From Streptomyces akebiae (GTDB lineage Bacteria; Actinomycetota; Actinomycetes; Streptomycetales; Streptomycetaceae), in NCBI RefSeq assembly GCF_019599145.1, contig NZ_CP080647.1, forward strand, positions 6,882,001 to 6,946,000: a stretch of DNA of 64,000 nucleotides, in the 5' to 3' direction. Below are positions 32,952 to 42,565 of the stretch, piece by piece. Position numbers and translations under genes: made by a program. Below the pieces are notes generated by a model. The model saw only the letters and a list, made by a program, of their open reading frames with translations, was not told the DNA's origin and ran no database searches. Numbering within the stretch: the first letter of the stretch is position 1; every line of letters starts with the position of its first letter.

Positions 32952-34121
32952 GTGTGCGGAGCGAGCGAGACACCGAAGAAGCCGGACAGGATCCCGTCGA
33001 AGCGCCCCTCGCGCAAACCGCCGACCCGGCTGTGCGAGCCCTCCCGGCCCCCCGCCCCGCACACCCCGCCCCCGTCCTACGTCCCCCACTGCGCCCACCA
33101 CGTCGCGTACGTCCTGACCGTCCTGGACCGGCTGGTCCCGGCCGGCACCCGCTGCGCGCTGATCGGCGCACCGCTCAACTCCAACGTCGGCGACAGCGCG
33201 ATCTGGCTCGGCCAGCGCGCCCTGCTCGACGCGCTCGGGGCCGAGGTGCGCTATGCCTGCGACCTGAGGTCGTACGACGCCGCGCATCTGGCGGCCTGCC
33301 TTCCCGACGGCCCGATCATGCTGACGGGCGGCGGCACCCTCGGCGACCTGTGGGAGGACAGCCAACTCCTGCGCGAACAGGTCCTGCGTGACTTCCCCGA
33401 CCGCCGGATCGTCCAGCTGCCCCAGTCCGTGCACTTCACGGACCACGCCAACCTCACCCGCGCCCGCCGCGTCTTCGACGCCCACCCCGACCTGACGCTG
33501 CTGCTGCGCGACCGGCTCAGTCTGCACCGCTGCCGCACCGTCTTCGAGGCCCCTTCCCTGCTCGCCCCCGACCTGGCCTTCGCCGTGCCACCGGACGCGC
33601 TCACCGGCGGCACGGTCGCCCATGACGTGGTCTGGCTGGCCAGGGAGGACAAGGAATCGGCGAAGGGCCCACCCGTCGGACGGGGCACCGCACGCAAGGA
33701 GCGCGGCGGACCGTACGTCTTCGACTGGACCCGGGAGGGCGACGACACCGACTGGCGGCTGGCCAAGGAGGCGCTGTGGCGGAGCCGGGCCCGTGCCCTG
33801 TGCCGCGCCGGCTCGGGCGACCCGCCCGGCGCCGTCCCCGCCCTCCTCGCCGCCTACGACGGCCTCGCCCGCCTCCAACTGGCGCGCGGCTGCCGCCTGT
33901 TGACCGCCGGTCGGGTCGCCGTCACCGACCGCCTGCACGGCCACGTCCTCGCGCTCCTCCTGGGCCTGCCCCACGTCCTGGTCGCCGACCGCTACGGCAA
34001 GGCCCGCAGCTACTGGGACACCTGGACGACCCACCGCCCCCCGACCACGGAATGGGCCTGGACGGAGATGGAGGCGAGGCGGACAGCAGGACGCCTACTG
34101 GAGGCCGTCCGGGCCGCATAG
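32952..34121 (+). CDS. Polysaccharide pyruvyl transferase family protein
   Basis: A 389-residue protein of the CsaB/ExoV-like fold that adds pyruvate ketals to wall or exopolysaccharide sugars, or a related glycosyl-transfer activity. Seen: IGAPLNSNVGDSAIWLGQRALL, MLTGGGTLGDLW, the C-terminal DRLHGHVLALLLGLPHVLV and a final YGKARSYWDTW. The start is uncertain: GTG 32952 or TTG 32949 are the only in-frame options, giving a Pro-rich N-terminal leader of about 45 residues. GGGGAAATG upstream is a poor ribosome site. The partner polysaccharide genes are not here. Confidence 0.82.
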   Translation: MCGASETPKKPDRIPSKRPSRKPPTRLCEPSRPPAPHTPPPSYVPHCAHHVAYVLTVLDRLVPAGTRCALIGAPLNSNVGDSAIWLGQRALLDALGAEVRYACDLRSYDAAHLAACLPDGPIMLTGGGTLGDLWEDSQLLREQVLRDFPDRRIVQLPQSVHFTDHANLTRARRVFDAHPDLTLLLRDRLSLHRCRTVFEAPSLLAPDLAFAVPPDALTGGTVAHDVVWLAREDKESAKGPPVGRGTARKERGGPYVFDWTREGDDTDWRLAKEALWRSRARALCRAGSGDPPGAVPALLAAYDGLARLQLARGCRLLTAGRVAVTDRLHGHVLALLLGLPHVLVADRYGKARSYWDTWTTHRPPTTEWAWTEMEARRTAGRLLEAVRAA

Positions 34122-34242
34122 GGGCCGACGGAGAAGACCGCGTCAAGCCGTCAGGGTGTCACCGGGTTCGGGGTTCGGGGGTTCGGGCGTCACGACGCCC
34201 GGGCGCCCGACCTTGCGCCCCTTGCCTTCCGGCCCTCCGGCC

Positions 34243-34304
34243 TGAAAGGCAAGGGGCACAGCCCCTGCCTTTCAGGGGCGCGGGGAACTGCGCGAGAAGC
34301 CCCA
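34243..34304. repeat. Second composite repeat (TGAAAGGC hairpin plus GGCGCGGGGAACTGCGCG core)
   Basis: TGAAAGGCAAGGGGC and GCCCCTGCCTTTCA form a hairpin with a short ACA loop. The core GGGGCGCGGGGAACTGCGCG and AGAAGCCCCA follow, the same order as at 10081-10142. It lies between the converging pyruvyl transferase and debranching-enzyme genes. Confidence 0.8.
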
Positions 34305-34404
34305 CCGCACCCGCACCCGCCCCCGATCCCGCACCCCAACGGCGCCCGGGCACCCGCCCCCGATCCCGCACCCATTCCCGATCCCGCCCGCCCCCGACGG
34401 CGTC

Positions 34405-36345
34405 CTACGCACCCCCCACCGCCGTCAGCAACGCCAACGGCGCAGCCGCCGACCGCGACTCCCGCACACACGCGTGCGGATAGGGCACCGGCGCCGGATG
34501 CGTGTCCCTCCCGTACCCGGCCAGCACCTCCGGCAGCCGGTGCCCGGCGGCCGACGCCGCGTCCACCATCCCGGAGGCCACCACCCGCGCCTCGTCGTGC
34601 AGGCCGTACCGCGCCAGCCCCAACGTGATCAGCGCGTTGTCGTGCGGCCACACCGACCCCCGGTGGTACGACAGCGGGTGGTACGCCGGCTGCCCGGCGG
34701 CCAGCGTCCGCACCCCCCACCCGGAGAAGAAGTCCGGCTCCAGCAGCCGCCGCCCGACCACCTTCCCGTACTCCTTGTCCAGCAGCCCCGACCACAGCAG
34801 ATGCCCCGCGTCCGAGGCCAGGGCGTCGATCTGCCCGCCCTCCGCGTCCAGCGCCAGCGCGGGGAAGTCGTGTCCGGACATCCAGAAGTCCCTCTGGAAC
34901 CGGTCGCGGAGGTCACCCGCGGCCTGCTCCAGGAGCGCCGCGTACACCTCGTCCTCCCACACCGTGCGGGCCAGTACGGCGGTGCGGCGCAGCGCGTCGT
35001 ACGCGTAGCCCTGCGCCCCCGCCGCCATCACCGGCCCGGCGACGGGCCTGCTGCCGTCCGCGGAGCAGATCGCGCCGGGCGAGTCCTTCCAGTTCTGGTT
35101 GGCGAGGCCGCCCTGGTCGGCGCGGTAGACGAGATAGCCGCGCGAGGTGAGGCCGCCGTGGTCGAGCATCCAGCCGATCGCCGCCCGCGCGTGACGTTCG
35201 AGACGGCGGGCCAGGGTCACGTCCCCGGTCCGCTCGACATAGGTGCCGAGCAGGACGAGGAAGAGCGGGGTCGCGTCCACCGAGCCGTAGTAGCGGCCGT
35301 ACGGGACCTGCCCGAAGTGCGCCAGCTCACCGTGGCGCATCTCGTGCACGATCTTGCCGGGCTGGGCCACCGAGTCGACGCCGACCTCGGTCGCCTGGGC
35401 CGCGGCGAGCGCGAGCAGCGTGGCGGCGGCCGGCTCCGGCCGGTAGGGGAGCGTGAAGAGGGACGTCAACAGGGCGTCCCGGCCGAGGAGGGTGAGGAAC
35501 CAGGGCGCCCCGGCGGCGGGCACCCGGAGCGTCTCGCCGTCCGGGCCGGTCGCCGGGACCTGGAGCGCGGCGAGATCGGCGAGGCCGCGGGCACACGCGG
35601 CGGCCAGCTCCGGCCAGCCGGTGGGGAAGGCCACGCCCTCCACGAACTCGTCCTCCACGGCGCGCAGTTGTTCGTGCACGGCGGCCGGGGAACGCGGCAC
35701 CCGCAGGGCCCGGCGGTCGCCGTGTGTCCGCGCCATCACCCGGCAGGTCAGCTCCGCCGAGCCGTGCGGCGCCACATCGAGGGCCCAGACGAGCCGCCGC
35801 GCCCCCGTCCCGGTCTCCTCCACACTGTCCGGGGCGGGCTCGGCCGTCACCGTCGTACACGACCGCCACTCGCCGCGCCGATAGCTGAACTCCACCCCGT
35901 CGTCGAGGACTTCACGCTTCCTGATGACGCCGCTCTTGGCGTACGTACGGAAGTCGGAGCGCAGCTCGAACTGGTCGGTGAAATCGGCGTCGACGGTGAG
36001 GGCGATCCGGACCGTCGACGCCACCGGCCGGTTGCTGGTGACGCGCAGCGTCTCCACGAACGCGCTGTCGGAGACGGCCTGTTCACGGAAGAGCGTGTAC
36101 GCGGGCGGCTCCCGGCGGCCGCCCCGGGGCACGAGCACACAGCGCGCGACGTCGCCGTCCGCGACCGGTGTCAGCGTCTCGGGAACCGCGCCGTCGACGG
36201 TCAGCTGCCACCGGCTCAGATGCCGGGCGTCCCGGACGAACAGCCCGTCCGGTGAACTGCCGCCCCGCACCCCGCTGATGTCGCCGCCGTCGCTCACGGC
36301 GGCGAACGTCCCGCCGCGCACGAGCAGGTGATGCCGGTCCGTCAT
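34405..36345 (-). CDS. Glycogen debranching-type protein (amylo-alpha-1,6-glucosidase family)
   Basis: A 646-residue protein. The N-terminal half (LLVRGGTFAAVSDGGDISGVRGG, then GLFVRDARHLSRWQLTVDG) is the GDE N-terminal beta-sandwich. The C-terminal half is an alpha/alpha-barrel glucosidase: LLGRDALLTSLFTLPYRPE, GYRVYRADQGG-like, HPLSYHRGSVWPHDNALI with probable acid residues. It would hydrolyse alpha-1,6 or related glucosidic links in the cytoplasm. The start at 36345 overlaps the stop of the upstream hydrolase by four bases. The divergent ROK gene is a candidate repressor of the pair. Confidence 0.9.
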   Translation of the reverse strand: MTDRHHLLVRGGTFAAVSDGGDISGVRGGSSPDGLFVRDARHLSRWQLTVDGAVPETLTPVADGDVARCVLVPRGGRREPPAYTLFREQAVSDSAFVETLRVTSNRPVASTVRIALTVDADFTDQFELRSDFRTYAKSGVIRKREVLDDGVEFSYRRGEWRSCTTVTAEPAPDSVEETGTGARRLVWALDVAPHGSAELTCRVMARTHGDRRALRVPRSPAAVHEQLRAVEDEFVEGVAFPTGWPELAAACARGLADLAALQVPATGPDGETLRVPAAGAPWFLTLLGRDALLTSLFTLPYRPEPAAATLLALAAAQATEVGVDSVAQPGKIVHEMRHGELAHFGQVPYGRYYGSVDATPLFLVLLGTYVERTGDVTLARRLERHARAAIGWMLDHGGLTSRGYLVYRADQGGLANQNWKDSPGAICSADGSRPVAGPVMAAGAQGYAYDALRRTAVLARTVWEDEVYAALLEQAAGDLRDRFQRDFWMSGHDFPALALDAEGGQIDALASDAGHLLWSGLLDKEYGKVVGRRLLEPDFFSGWGVRTLAAGQPAYHPLSYHRGSVWPHDNALITLGLARYGLHDEARVVASGMVDAASAAGHRLPEVLAGYGRDTHPAPVPYPHACVRESRSAAAPLALLTAVGGA

Positions 36346-37889
36346 CCCCGGTCCCCTCCCTGGTCACTCATGCCGAACTTGGCCTCGTTGGTGTCGTGGT
36401 GCCGTGCGTGGTGCCGCTCCCGGCCGTGGTGCCGCTCCCGGGCGGGCGGGTGACCGTGGTCGTCCCGATGCAGCAGGTCGAGGGTGAGTGCGGCCGTCCA
36501 GCCGAAACCGGCCGCACCGCACGCCTCACCGGTGTAGGGGTCCACGTACTCGGCGAACCCGGACGCCGTCGCCGTCTCCAGCAACGCCCTCCGCAGCGCG
36601 TCGGCCCGCCCCGGCTCCCCGTGCAGCCTGAGCCCCCGCTCCAGCATCCAGTTGGTGTTGAACCAGGCGGGGCCGCGCCAGTAGCGGTGCGGATCGAAGG
36701 CCTCGCCGGTCAGGTCGTACGACGGGACGAGCAGGGTGGTGTCGCCGAGCCCGAAGTGCGGGCCGTGCATGGTGCGCACGAGGGCGGCGGCGATGTCACG
36801 GGGAAGATCCGGGAGCAGGAGGGGCACGAGGCCGGAGACGCCGCGCTCGGGGATGAGGGCGCCGGTCGTGACGTCCCGGCAGAAGAACATGCCCTCCGCC
36901 GGGTCCCACAGCCGTTCCACCAGGGCCGCCGTCAGCCGTTCGGCGCGCGCGTGCCGGGCCGTCCCCGGCGCGCCCAACTCCTTGGCGATCCGGGCGAGGG
37001 CGTGCTCGGAGGCGATGAGCAGCGCGTTGAACGCCGGGTCCTCGACGGCGAACTCGGCCTGCCCGGCCCCGTTGGTCCCGCCCAACCGGTCCCCGCTCCT
37101 CCCGCCCACTCCGTTCCGGTATTCGGCGTCCCGGTATCCGGCGTCCCGGTAGTCCGCCGCCAGTCGCACATACCGCCCGTAGTCCAGATCCGTCGGCCGG
37201 TCCTCGGCCGCCCCGTGGTCGAGGTCGGCGCGCCGGAAGGACCGGGCCGGGGCCGGGGTGATCCGGGCGAGGGGCGCGTCCCAGGTGGGGCTGTTGTCCA
37301 TGCCCTGCTCCCAGGGGTGGACGACCGAGGCCAGTCCGCCCCCGCCCAGGTCCCGGCGGTCCAGCAGGTAGCGGTGCCAGGCGGCCAGTCCCGGATAGAC
37401 CCGGGGCAGGAAGCCGCGCGCCCGGGACAGCTCGGGATCGGCCCGGTGCACCAGCCACGCCGCCAGCGCGTGCACCGGCGGCTGCACGATGCCCGAGGTC
37501 TCGGGGGCGCGCGGGGCGCCGGCGGCGCTTCCCGCGGTCGAGGAGCGCCAGAAGTCGGGGCTCGGGAAGTACGCGTCCAGCGGTACCGAGGGGTTGAAGA
37601 CGATGTGCGGGATCCGCCCGTCCCCCCACCGCGCGGCGAGCAGCGTCTCCAGCTCGGTCTGGGCCCGCAGCGGCGACAGATGCCGCAGGCCGATCGCGAT
37701 GAACGCCGAGTCCCACGACCACTGGTGCGGATACAGCGTGCGCGACGGCACGGTGGACCGGCCCGTCCAGTTGGCCGCCAGCACCTCGGCCGCCGCGCGG
37801 TGCGGCGAACCCGCCGGATCGTATACGTCACGTCCGGCACGAGCTCTCATGGCTGGACGACGGGCGGTGAGCTGGGTTGTGCGGTCCAC
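36342..37889 (-). CDS. MGH1-like glycoside hydrolase (GH63/trehalase-like barrel)
   Basis: A 515-residue alpha/alpha-barrel hydrolase. YPHQWSWDSAFIAIGLRHL, HIVFNPSVPLDAYFPSPDFW, VHPWEQGMDNSPTWDAPL and GPAWFNTNWMLERGL are typical of the mannosylglycerate/glucosylglycerate hydrolase-like group, with catalytic acids likely in WDSAF and the DNSPTWD segment. The GTG start at 37889 has GGGAG seven bases upstream. The C-terminal His-rich tail (RERHHGRERHHARHH) is unusual and may bind metal. It is translationally coupled to the debranching enzyme (four-base overlap). The true sugar substrate is unknown. Confidence 0.88.
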   Translation of the reverse strand: MDRTTQLTARRPAMRARAGRDVYDPAGSPHRAAAEVLAANWTGRSTVPSRTLYPHQWSWDSAFIAIGLRHLSPLRAQTELETLLAARWGDGRIPHIVFNPSVPLDAYFPSPDFWRSSTAGSAAGAPRAPETSGIVQPPVHALAAWLVHRADPELSRARGFLPRVYPGLAAWHRYLLDRRDLGGGGLASVVHPWEQGMDNSPTWDAPLARITPAPARSFRRADLDHGAAEDRPTDLDYGRYVRLAADYRDAGYRDAEYRNGVGGRSGDRLGGTNGAGQAEFAVEDPAFNALLIASEHALARIAKELGAPGTARHARAERLTAALVERLWDPAEGMFFCRDVTTGALIPERGVSGLVPLLLPDLPRDIAAALVRTMHGPHFGLGDTTLLVPSYDLTGEAFDPHRYWRGPAWFNTNWMLERGLRLHGEPGRADALRRALLETATASGFAEYVDPYTGEACGAAGFGWTAALTLDLLHRDDHGHPPARERHHGRERHHARHHDTNEAKFGMSDQGGDRG

Positions 37890-37964
37890 GCAGGGCTCCC
37901 TGAGGACAAGGTGCCGACCGGTTCGGCAGTAGCTACCGTAGGGTTACGTCTACTTAACACGCAA

Positions 37965-37987
37965 AACTCAATATGTAATGCAGAGTT
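37965..37987. promoter_or_regulatory. Operator-like inverted repeat between the hydrolase operon and the ROK gene
   Basis: AACTC and GAGTT are separated by 13 AT-rich bases, within the most AT-rich part of this 167-base gap. The position fits overlapping divergent promoters and a ROK-repressor site. Short arms make this tentative. Confidence 0.4.
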
Positions 37988-38056
37988 GGTGAACGCAAGA
38001 GGGTGAGCGGGAACGGATTCTTCTGAGGCCGCGACAATGGCGGCACCGAGGACGAC

Positions 38057-39277
38057 ATGAGCGGAAGGGCCGTGAAGGTGGGCAGTCACGCCGGTGCAGG
38101 AGATCTGCTGGAGCTGGTCCGCAGCGGCCGGGCCACCACCCGCGGCGCGCTCCAGCAGGCCACGGGCCTCTCCCGGGCGACCGTGGGCCAGCGCCTGGAC
38201 CGGCTCTTCCGCGCGGGCTGGCTCCGCGAGGGCGCCGGCGGCCCCGTCGATTCGCCGCTGGGCGGCCGCCCCTCCATCACCCTGGAGTTCGACGACGAGC
38301 ACGCGGTCGTCCTCGCCGCCGACCTCGACACCCGCCACGCCCGCGCCGCCGTCCTCTCCCTCACCGGCGAGATCCAGGCCGAGCACACCGGCACCCTGCT
38401 CATCGAGGAGGGCCCCGACGCCGTACTGGACGAACTCGGACGCTGGTTCGCCGAGTTGCTGGAGAAGGCGGGCCGTCCGGCCGACGCGGTCTGCGGCATC
38501 GGCCTCGCGGTCCCAGGCCCGGTCGACATCGACACCGGCCGTGTCGTCCAGCCGCCGATCATGCCCGGCTGGGACGGCTACGACATAAGGGGCCGCCTGG
38601 CCCGTGCCTTCGCCGACCACGCGTCCGGACCCGCCGGAACACCGGTCCTCGTCGACAACGACGCCAACCTCATGGCGTACGGCGAACAGCGCGCGGGCTA
38701 CGCAGACTGTTCGGCGTTCGCGCTGGTCAAGGTCTCCACGGGCATCGGCGCCGGGGTCGTGGTCGGCGGCTCGATATACCGGGGTATCGACGGCGGCGCC
38801 GGCGACATCGGCCACATCCGGGTGCCACAGGGCGCCGAGGCGCTGTGCAAGTGCGGCTCGTACGGCTGTCTGGCGGCGGTCGCGAGCGGTGGCGCCGTGG
38901 CCCGGAGGCTGGCGGAGGCGGGGGTTCCGGCGGCCTCCGGTTCAGATGTGCGGGATCTGCTGGTCGCGGGCCACCCGGGGGCGACGGCGCTCGCGCGGGA
39001 GGCGGGCCGGGTCGTCGGGGACGTTCTGGCGACGGTCGTGACCCTGCTGAACCCCGGTGTCCTGATGATCGCCGGCGATTTGGCCGGAACCCCGTTCCTC
39101 ACGGGCGTCCGCGAGCTGCTCTACCAGCGCGCTCTGCCCCGCTCCACGGCCCATCTGGACGTGGTCGTCTCCCGGCTGGGGGACCGTGCCGGCCTGACCG
39201 GGGCGGGCGCGCTGGTCGTCGAGCACCTGTACGCACCGGAGCGGGCCGAGCAGCGGTTGCTGGCGTTGGGGGTCTGA
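38057..39277 (+). CDS. ROK-family sugar-responsive repressor
   Basis: A 406-residue protein. An N-terminal winged helix (residues 12-65; TTRGALQQATGLSRATVGQRL, DRLFRAGWL) precedes a ROK sugar-kinase-like domain. The ATP-phosphate loop AADLDTRHARAAVLSL is degenerate in places. The sugar site VDNDANLMAYGEQ and the zinc-site motif CKCGSYGCLAAVA are present. Such repressors bind glucose-type sugars and release DNA. The divergent hydrolase pair is the probable target. ATG 38057 follows GAGGACG. A perfect hairpin terminator lies downstream. Confidence 0.92.
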   Translation: MSGRAVKVGSHAGAGDLLELVRSGRATTRGALQQATGLSRATVGQRLDRLFRAGWLREGAGGPVDSPLGGRPSITLEFDDEHAVVLAADLDTRHARAAVLSLTGEIQAEHTGTLLIEEGPDAVLDELGRWFAELLEKAGRPADAVCGIGLAVPGPVDIDTGRVVQPPIMPGWDGYDIRGRLARAFADHASGPAGTPVLVDNDANLMAYGEQRAGYADCSAFALVKVSTGIGAGVVVGGSIYRGIDGGAGDIGHIRVPQGAEALCKCGSYGCLAAVASGGAVARRLAEAGVPAASGSDVRDLLVAGHPGATALAREAGRVVGDVLATVVTLLNPGVLMIAGDLAGTPFLTGVRELLYQRALPRSTAHLDVVVSRLGDRAGLTGAGALVVEHLYAPERAEQRLLALGV

Positions 39278-39386
39278 CGGGGTTACGGGGGGTGTGACAG
39301 GGGTGTTTCCGTCCCGAGGACAGGTCCGCATGGTGAAATCCGGGGCTCTCGAACCGCGTGATTCTCGCCACCCCTGATAAGGGTTG

Positions 39387-39400
39387 CGCTCAGATGAGCG
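39387..39400. promoter_or_regulatory. Palindrome CGCTCAGATGAGCG, copy 1
   Basis: Six-base arms CGCTCA and TGAGCG around GA, followed by AATCATGGG. Its reverse complement recurs at 39488-39501, 101 bp away. Together they flank the ROK terminator hairpin and lie upstream of ppdK. Confidence 0.5.
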
Positions 39401-39422
39401 AATCATGGGCGGCTCTGCGACT

Positions 39423-39453
39423 TCAAAGGGTGGCACTGGGTGCCACCCTTTGA
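39423..39453. terminator. Perfect 14-bp hairpin between the ROK gene and ppdK
   Basis: TCAAAGGGTGGCAC and GTGCCACCCTTTGA form a perfect stem with a three-base TGG loop. It lies 146 bases after the ROK stop. It is a likely factor-independent terminator, or an attenuator in the ppdK leader. Confidence 0.7.
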
Positions 39454-39487
39454 TCGTTCATCGAGCGAACTCAGGCGTGCCGATTGC

Positions 39488-39501
39488 CGCTCATCTGAGC
39501 G
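39488..39501. promoter_or_regulatory. Palindrome CGCTCATCTGAGCG, copy 2
   Basis: Exact reverse complement of copy 1, with similar following bases (AAATGGGG). It lies about 200 bases before the ppdK start. Two identical sites at this spacing suggest a dimeric regulator of ppdK acting on spaced operators. Confidence 0.5.
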
Positions 39502-39703
39502 AAATGGGGGGCGTGTGGGGCATGGACCCTTCAAGAGGTGAACACATTCGCGCCCTGTTCCTTGCCAAGCCTTGACTTTCGATCTCCTGGCGGACGGGTG
39601 GTTACAGGCGCATGACGCGCAAGTGGACGTACCCAGGTGCCTTCGATCTGGGTATGTTCCTGGCCGTCAGGGCAGCCACCGCGTCCTCAAGGAGTTGGGA
39701 CCC

Positions 39704-42451
39704 GTGTCGGAAAACAAAGATCCCCACGTAGGCCACGTAGCTCAGAGCGTTGAGGGCGTGAAGTTTGTTTATGACTTCACCGAAGGCAACAAGGACCTCA
39801 AGGACCTCCTCGGCGGCAAGGGCGCGAACCTCGCCGAGATGACCAACCTCGGTCTCCCCGTGCCCCCCGGTTTCACCATCACCACCGAGGCCTGCAAGGT
39901 CTACCTCGACAGCGGCGACGAGCCCGCGGCACTCCGTGACGAGGTCACCGCCCACCTCGTGGCCCTCGAGGAGAAGATGGGCAAGAAGCTCGGCCAGGCC
40001 GACGACCCGCTCCTCGTCTCGGTCCGCTCGGGCGCCAAGTTCTCGATGCCCGGGATGATGGACACGGTCCTCAACATCGGGCTGTCGGACAAGTCGGTCC
40101 AGGGCCTGGCCAAGCAGGCCGGCGACGACCGCTTCGCCTGGGACTCCTACCGCCGGCTCATCCAGATGTTCGGCAAGACCGTCCTCGGCGTCGACGGCGA
40201 CCTCTTCGAGGAGGCGCTGGAGGCGGCCAAGGCGGCCAAGAAGGTCGTGGTCGACACCGAGCTGGAGGCGGCCGACCTCAAGAAGCTCGTCACCAAGTTC
40301 AAGAAGATCGTCAAGACCGAGGCGGGCCGGGACTTCCCGCAGGACCCGCGCGAGCAGATGGACCTCGCCATCCACGCGGTGTTCGACTCCTGGAACACCG
40401 ACCGCGCCAAGCTCTACCGCCGCCAGGAGCGCATCCCCGGCGACCTCGGCACGGCCGTCAACGTCTGCTCGATGGTCTTCGGCAACCTCGGCCCCGACTC
40501 CGGCACCGGCGTCGCCTTCACCCGCGACCCCGCCTCCGGCCACCAGGGCGTCTACGGCGACTACCTGCAGAACGCCCAGGGCGAGGACGTGGTCGCGGGC
40601 ATCCGCAACACCGTCCCCCTGGCGGAGCTGGAGTCGATCGACAAGAAGTCGTACGACCAGCTGATGCAGATCATGGAGACCCTGGAGAACCACTACAAGG
40701 ATCTCTGCGACATCGAGTTCACCATCGAGCGCGGCCAGCTGTGGATGCTGCAGACCCGCGTCGGCAAGCGCACCGCGGGCGCGGCCTTCCGCATCGCCAC
40801 GCAGCTGGTGGACCAGGGCCTGATCGACGAGGCGGAGGCCCTCCAGCGGGTCACGGGCGCCCAGCTCGCCCAGCTGATGTTCCCCCGCTTCGACGACGAG
40901 GCGAAGGTCGCCCAGGTCGGCCGGGGCATCGCCGCCTCCCCGGGCGCGGCGGTCGGCAAGGCGGTCTTCGACTCGTACACGGCCGTGAAGTGGTCGCGTT
41001 CGGGCGAGAAGGTCATCCTGGTCCGCCGGGAGACCAACCCCGACGACCTCGACGGCATGATCGCGGCCGAGGGCATCCTCACCTCGCGCGGCGGCAAGAC
41101 CTCCCACGCGGCCGTGGTCGCGCGCGGCATGGGCAAGACGTGCGTCTGCGGCGCCGAGGAGCTGGAGGTCGACACCAAGCGTCGCCGGATGACGGTGCCG
41201 GGCGGCCATGTGGTGGAGGAGGGCGACCTCATCTCCATCGACGGTTCGAGCGGCAAGGTGTACCTCGGTGAGGTGCCCGTCGTCCCCTCCCCGGTCGTGG
41301 AGTACTTCGAGGGCCGGATGCACGCGGGTGCCCAGGACGCCGACGAACTGGTCGAGGCGGTCCACCGCATCATGGCCTTCGCCGACCGCAAGCGCCGCCT
41401 CCGCGTCCGGGCCAACGCCGACAACGCCGAGGACGCGCTGCGCGCTCGCCGCTTCGGCGCCCAGGGCATCGGCCTGTGCCGCACGGAGCACATGTTCCTC
41501 GGCGACCGCCGTGAACTGGTCGAACGCCTGATCCTGGCCGACACGGAGGCGGAGCGCGAGGATTCCCTCAAGGCCCTGCTGCCGCTGCAGAAGCAGGACT
41601 TCGTGGAGCTGTTCTCCGCGATGGACGGCCTCCCGGTGACGGTCCGTCTCCTCGACCCGCCGCTGCACGAGTTCCTCCCCGACATCACGGAACTGTCGGT
41701 CCGGGTGGCCCTGGCGGAGTCCCGCCAGGAGCCCCACGAGAACGAGCTGCGACTGTTGCAGGCGGTCCACCGCCTGCACGAGCAGAACCCGATGCTGGGT
41801 CTGCGCGGTGTGCGTCTGGGTCTGGTCATCCCCGGCCTGTTCACCATGCAGGTCCGCGCGATCGCCGAGGCGGCGGCCGAGCGGAAGAACGCCAAGGGTG
41901 ACCCGCGCGCCGAGATCATGATCCCGCTCGTCGGCACCGTCCAGGAGCTGGAGATCGTCCGCGAGGAGGCCGACGAGGTCATCGCCGAGGTCGAGGCCGC
42001 GACCGGTACCTCGCTCAAGCTGTCGATCGGCACGATGATCGAACTGCCGCGGGCCGCGCTGACCGCCGGACAGATCGCCGAGGCGGCGGAGTTCTTCTCC
42101 TTCGGCACGAACGACCTGACCCAGACGGTGTGGGGCTTCAGCCGCGACGACGTCGAGGCGTCGTTCTTCACGGCCTACCTGGAGAAGGGCATCTTCGGAG
42201 TCAGCCCGTTCGAGACGATCGACAAGGACGGCGTCGGCTCCCTGGTGAAGCTGGCGGCGGAGGCGGGCCGGGCGACCCGCCCCGACCTCAAGCTCGGCGT
42301 CTGCGGCGAGCACGGCGGCGACCCGGAGTCCGTCCACTTCTTCCACGAGGTCGGCCTCGACTACGTCTCCTGCTCCCCGTTCCGCATCCCCGTGGCCCGC
42401 CTGGAGGCGGGGCGCGCGGCGTCGCAGTCCACGGGGAGCGACCACCGGTAA
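39704..42451 (+). CDS. ppdK: Pyruvate, phosphate dikinase
   Basis: Interconverts pyruvate, ATP and Pi with phosphoenolpyruvate, AMP and PPi, for gluconeogenic PEP supply. The N-terminal ATP-grasp domain starts KFVYDFTEGNKDLKDLLGGKGANLAEM. The swivelling domain has catalytic His468 in GGKTSHAAVVARGMG. The PEP/pyruvate barrel contains LGLRGVRLG, FSFGTNDLTQ and CGEHGGDP with the proton-donor Cys. Length, 915 residues, is full. GTG 39704 has AAGGAG ten bases upstream; the open frame further upstream lacks a better start. It is preceded by a pair of identical palindromes and followed by a very strong terminator. Confidence 0.97.
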   Translation: MSENKDPHVGHVAQSVEGVKFVYDFTEGNKDLKDLLGGKGANLAEMTNLGLPVPPGFTITTEACKVYLDSGDEPAALRDEVTAHLVALEEKMGKKLGQADDPLLVSVRSGAKFSMPGMMDTVLNIGLSDKSVQGLAKQAGDDRFAWDSYRRLIQMFGKTVLGVDGDLFEEALEAAKAAKKVVVDTELEAADLKKLVTKFKKIVKTEAGRDFPQDPREQMDLAIHAVFDSWNTDRAKLYRRQERIPGDLGTAVNVCSMVFGNLGPDSGTGVAFTRDPASGHQGVYGDYLQNAQGEDVVAGIRNTVPLAELESIDKKSYDQLMQIMETLENHYKDLCDIEFTIERGQLWMLQTRVGKRTAGAAFRIATQLVDQGLIDEAEALQRVTGAQLAQLMFPRFDDEAKVAQVGRGIAASPGAAVGKAVFDSYTAVKWSRSGEKVILVRRETNPDDLDGMIAAEGILTSRGGKTSHAAVVARGMGKTCVCGAEELEVDTKRRRMTVPGGHVVEEGDLISIDGSSGKVYLGEVPVVPSPVVEYFEGRMHAGAQDADELVEAVHRIMAFADRKRRLRVRANADNAEDALRARRFGAQGIGLCRTEHMFLGDRRELVERLILADTEAEREDSLKALLPLQKQDFVELFSAMDGLPVTVRLLDPPLHEFLPDITELSVRVALAESRQEPHENELRLLQAVHRLHEQNPMLGLRGVRLGLVIPGLFTMQVRAIAEAAAERKNAKGDPRAEIMIPLVGTVQELEIVREEADEVIAEVEAATGTSLKLSIGTMIELPRAALTAGQIAEAAEFFSFGTNDLTQTVWGFSRDDVEASFFTAYLEKGIFGVSPFETIDKDGVGSLVKLAAEAGRATRPDLKLGVCGEHGGDPESVHFFHEVGLDYVSCSPFRIPVARLEAGRAASQSTGSDHR

Positions 42452-42530
42452 CCTCCGGCCCCCCAGCCCCGGAACCGCTGCTTGTCCCCGACCGACCCTC
42501 ACCGATGGGCGGCGGTTCCGGTCCACGAAG

Positions 42531-42565
42531 AGAAGGCGGCACCCCGTGGGGGGGTGCCGCCTTCT
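42531..42565. terminator. Perfect 15-bp hairpin after ppdK
   Basis: AGAAGGCGGCACCCC and GGGGTGCCGCCTTCT pair exactly around GTGGG. It begins 80 bases after the ppdK stop and is followed by GGG-rich sequence with TTT. The strongest terminator-like structure in the window. Confidence 0.85.

Noticed and set aside
39602..42526. 974-residue minus-strand frame opposite ppdK
   Set aside because: Shadow of a GC-rich gene; Leu/Val/Glu/Asp/Gly-rich noise with no motif, whereas the plus strand is a complete dikinase.
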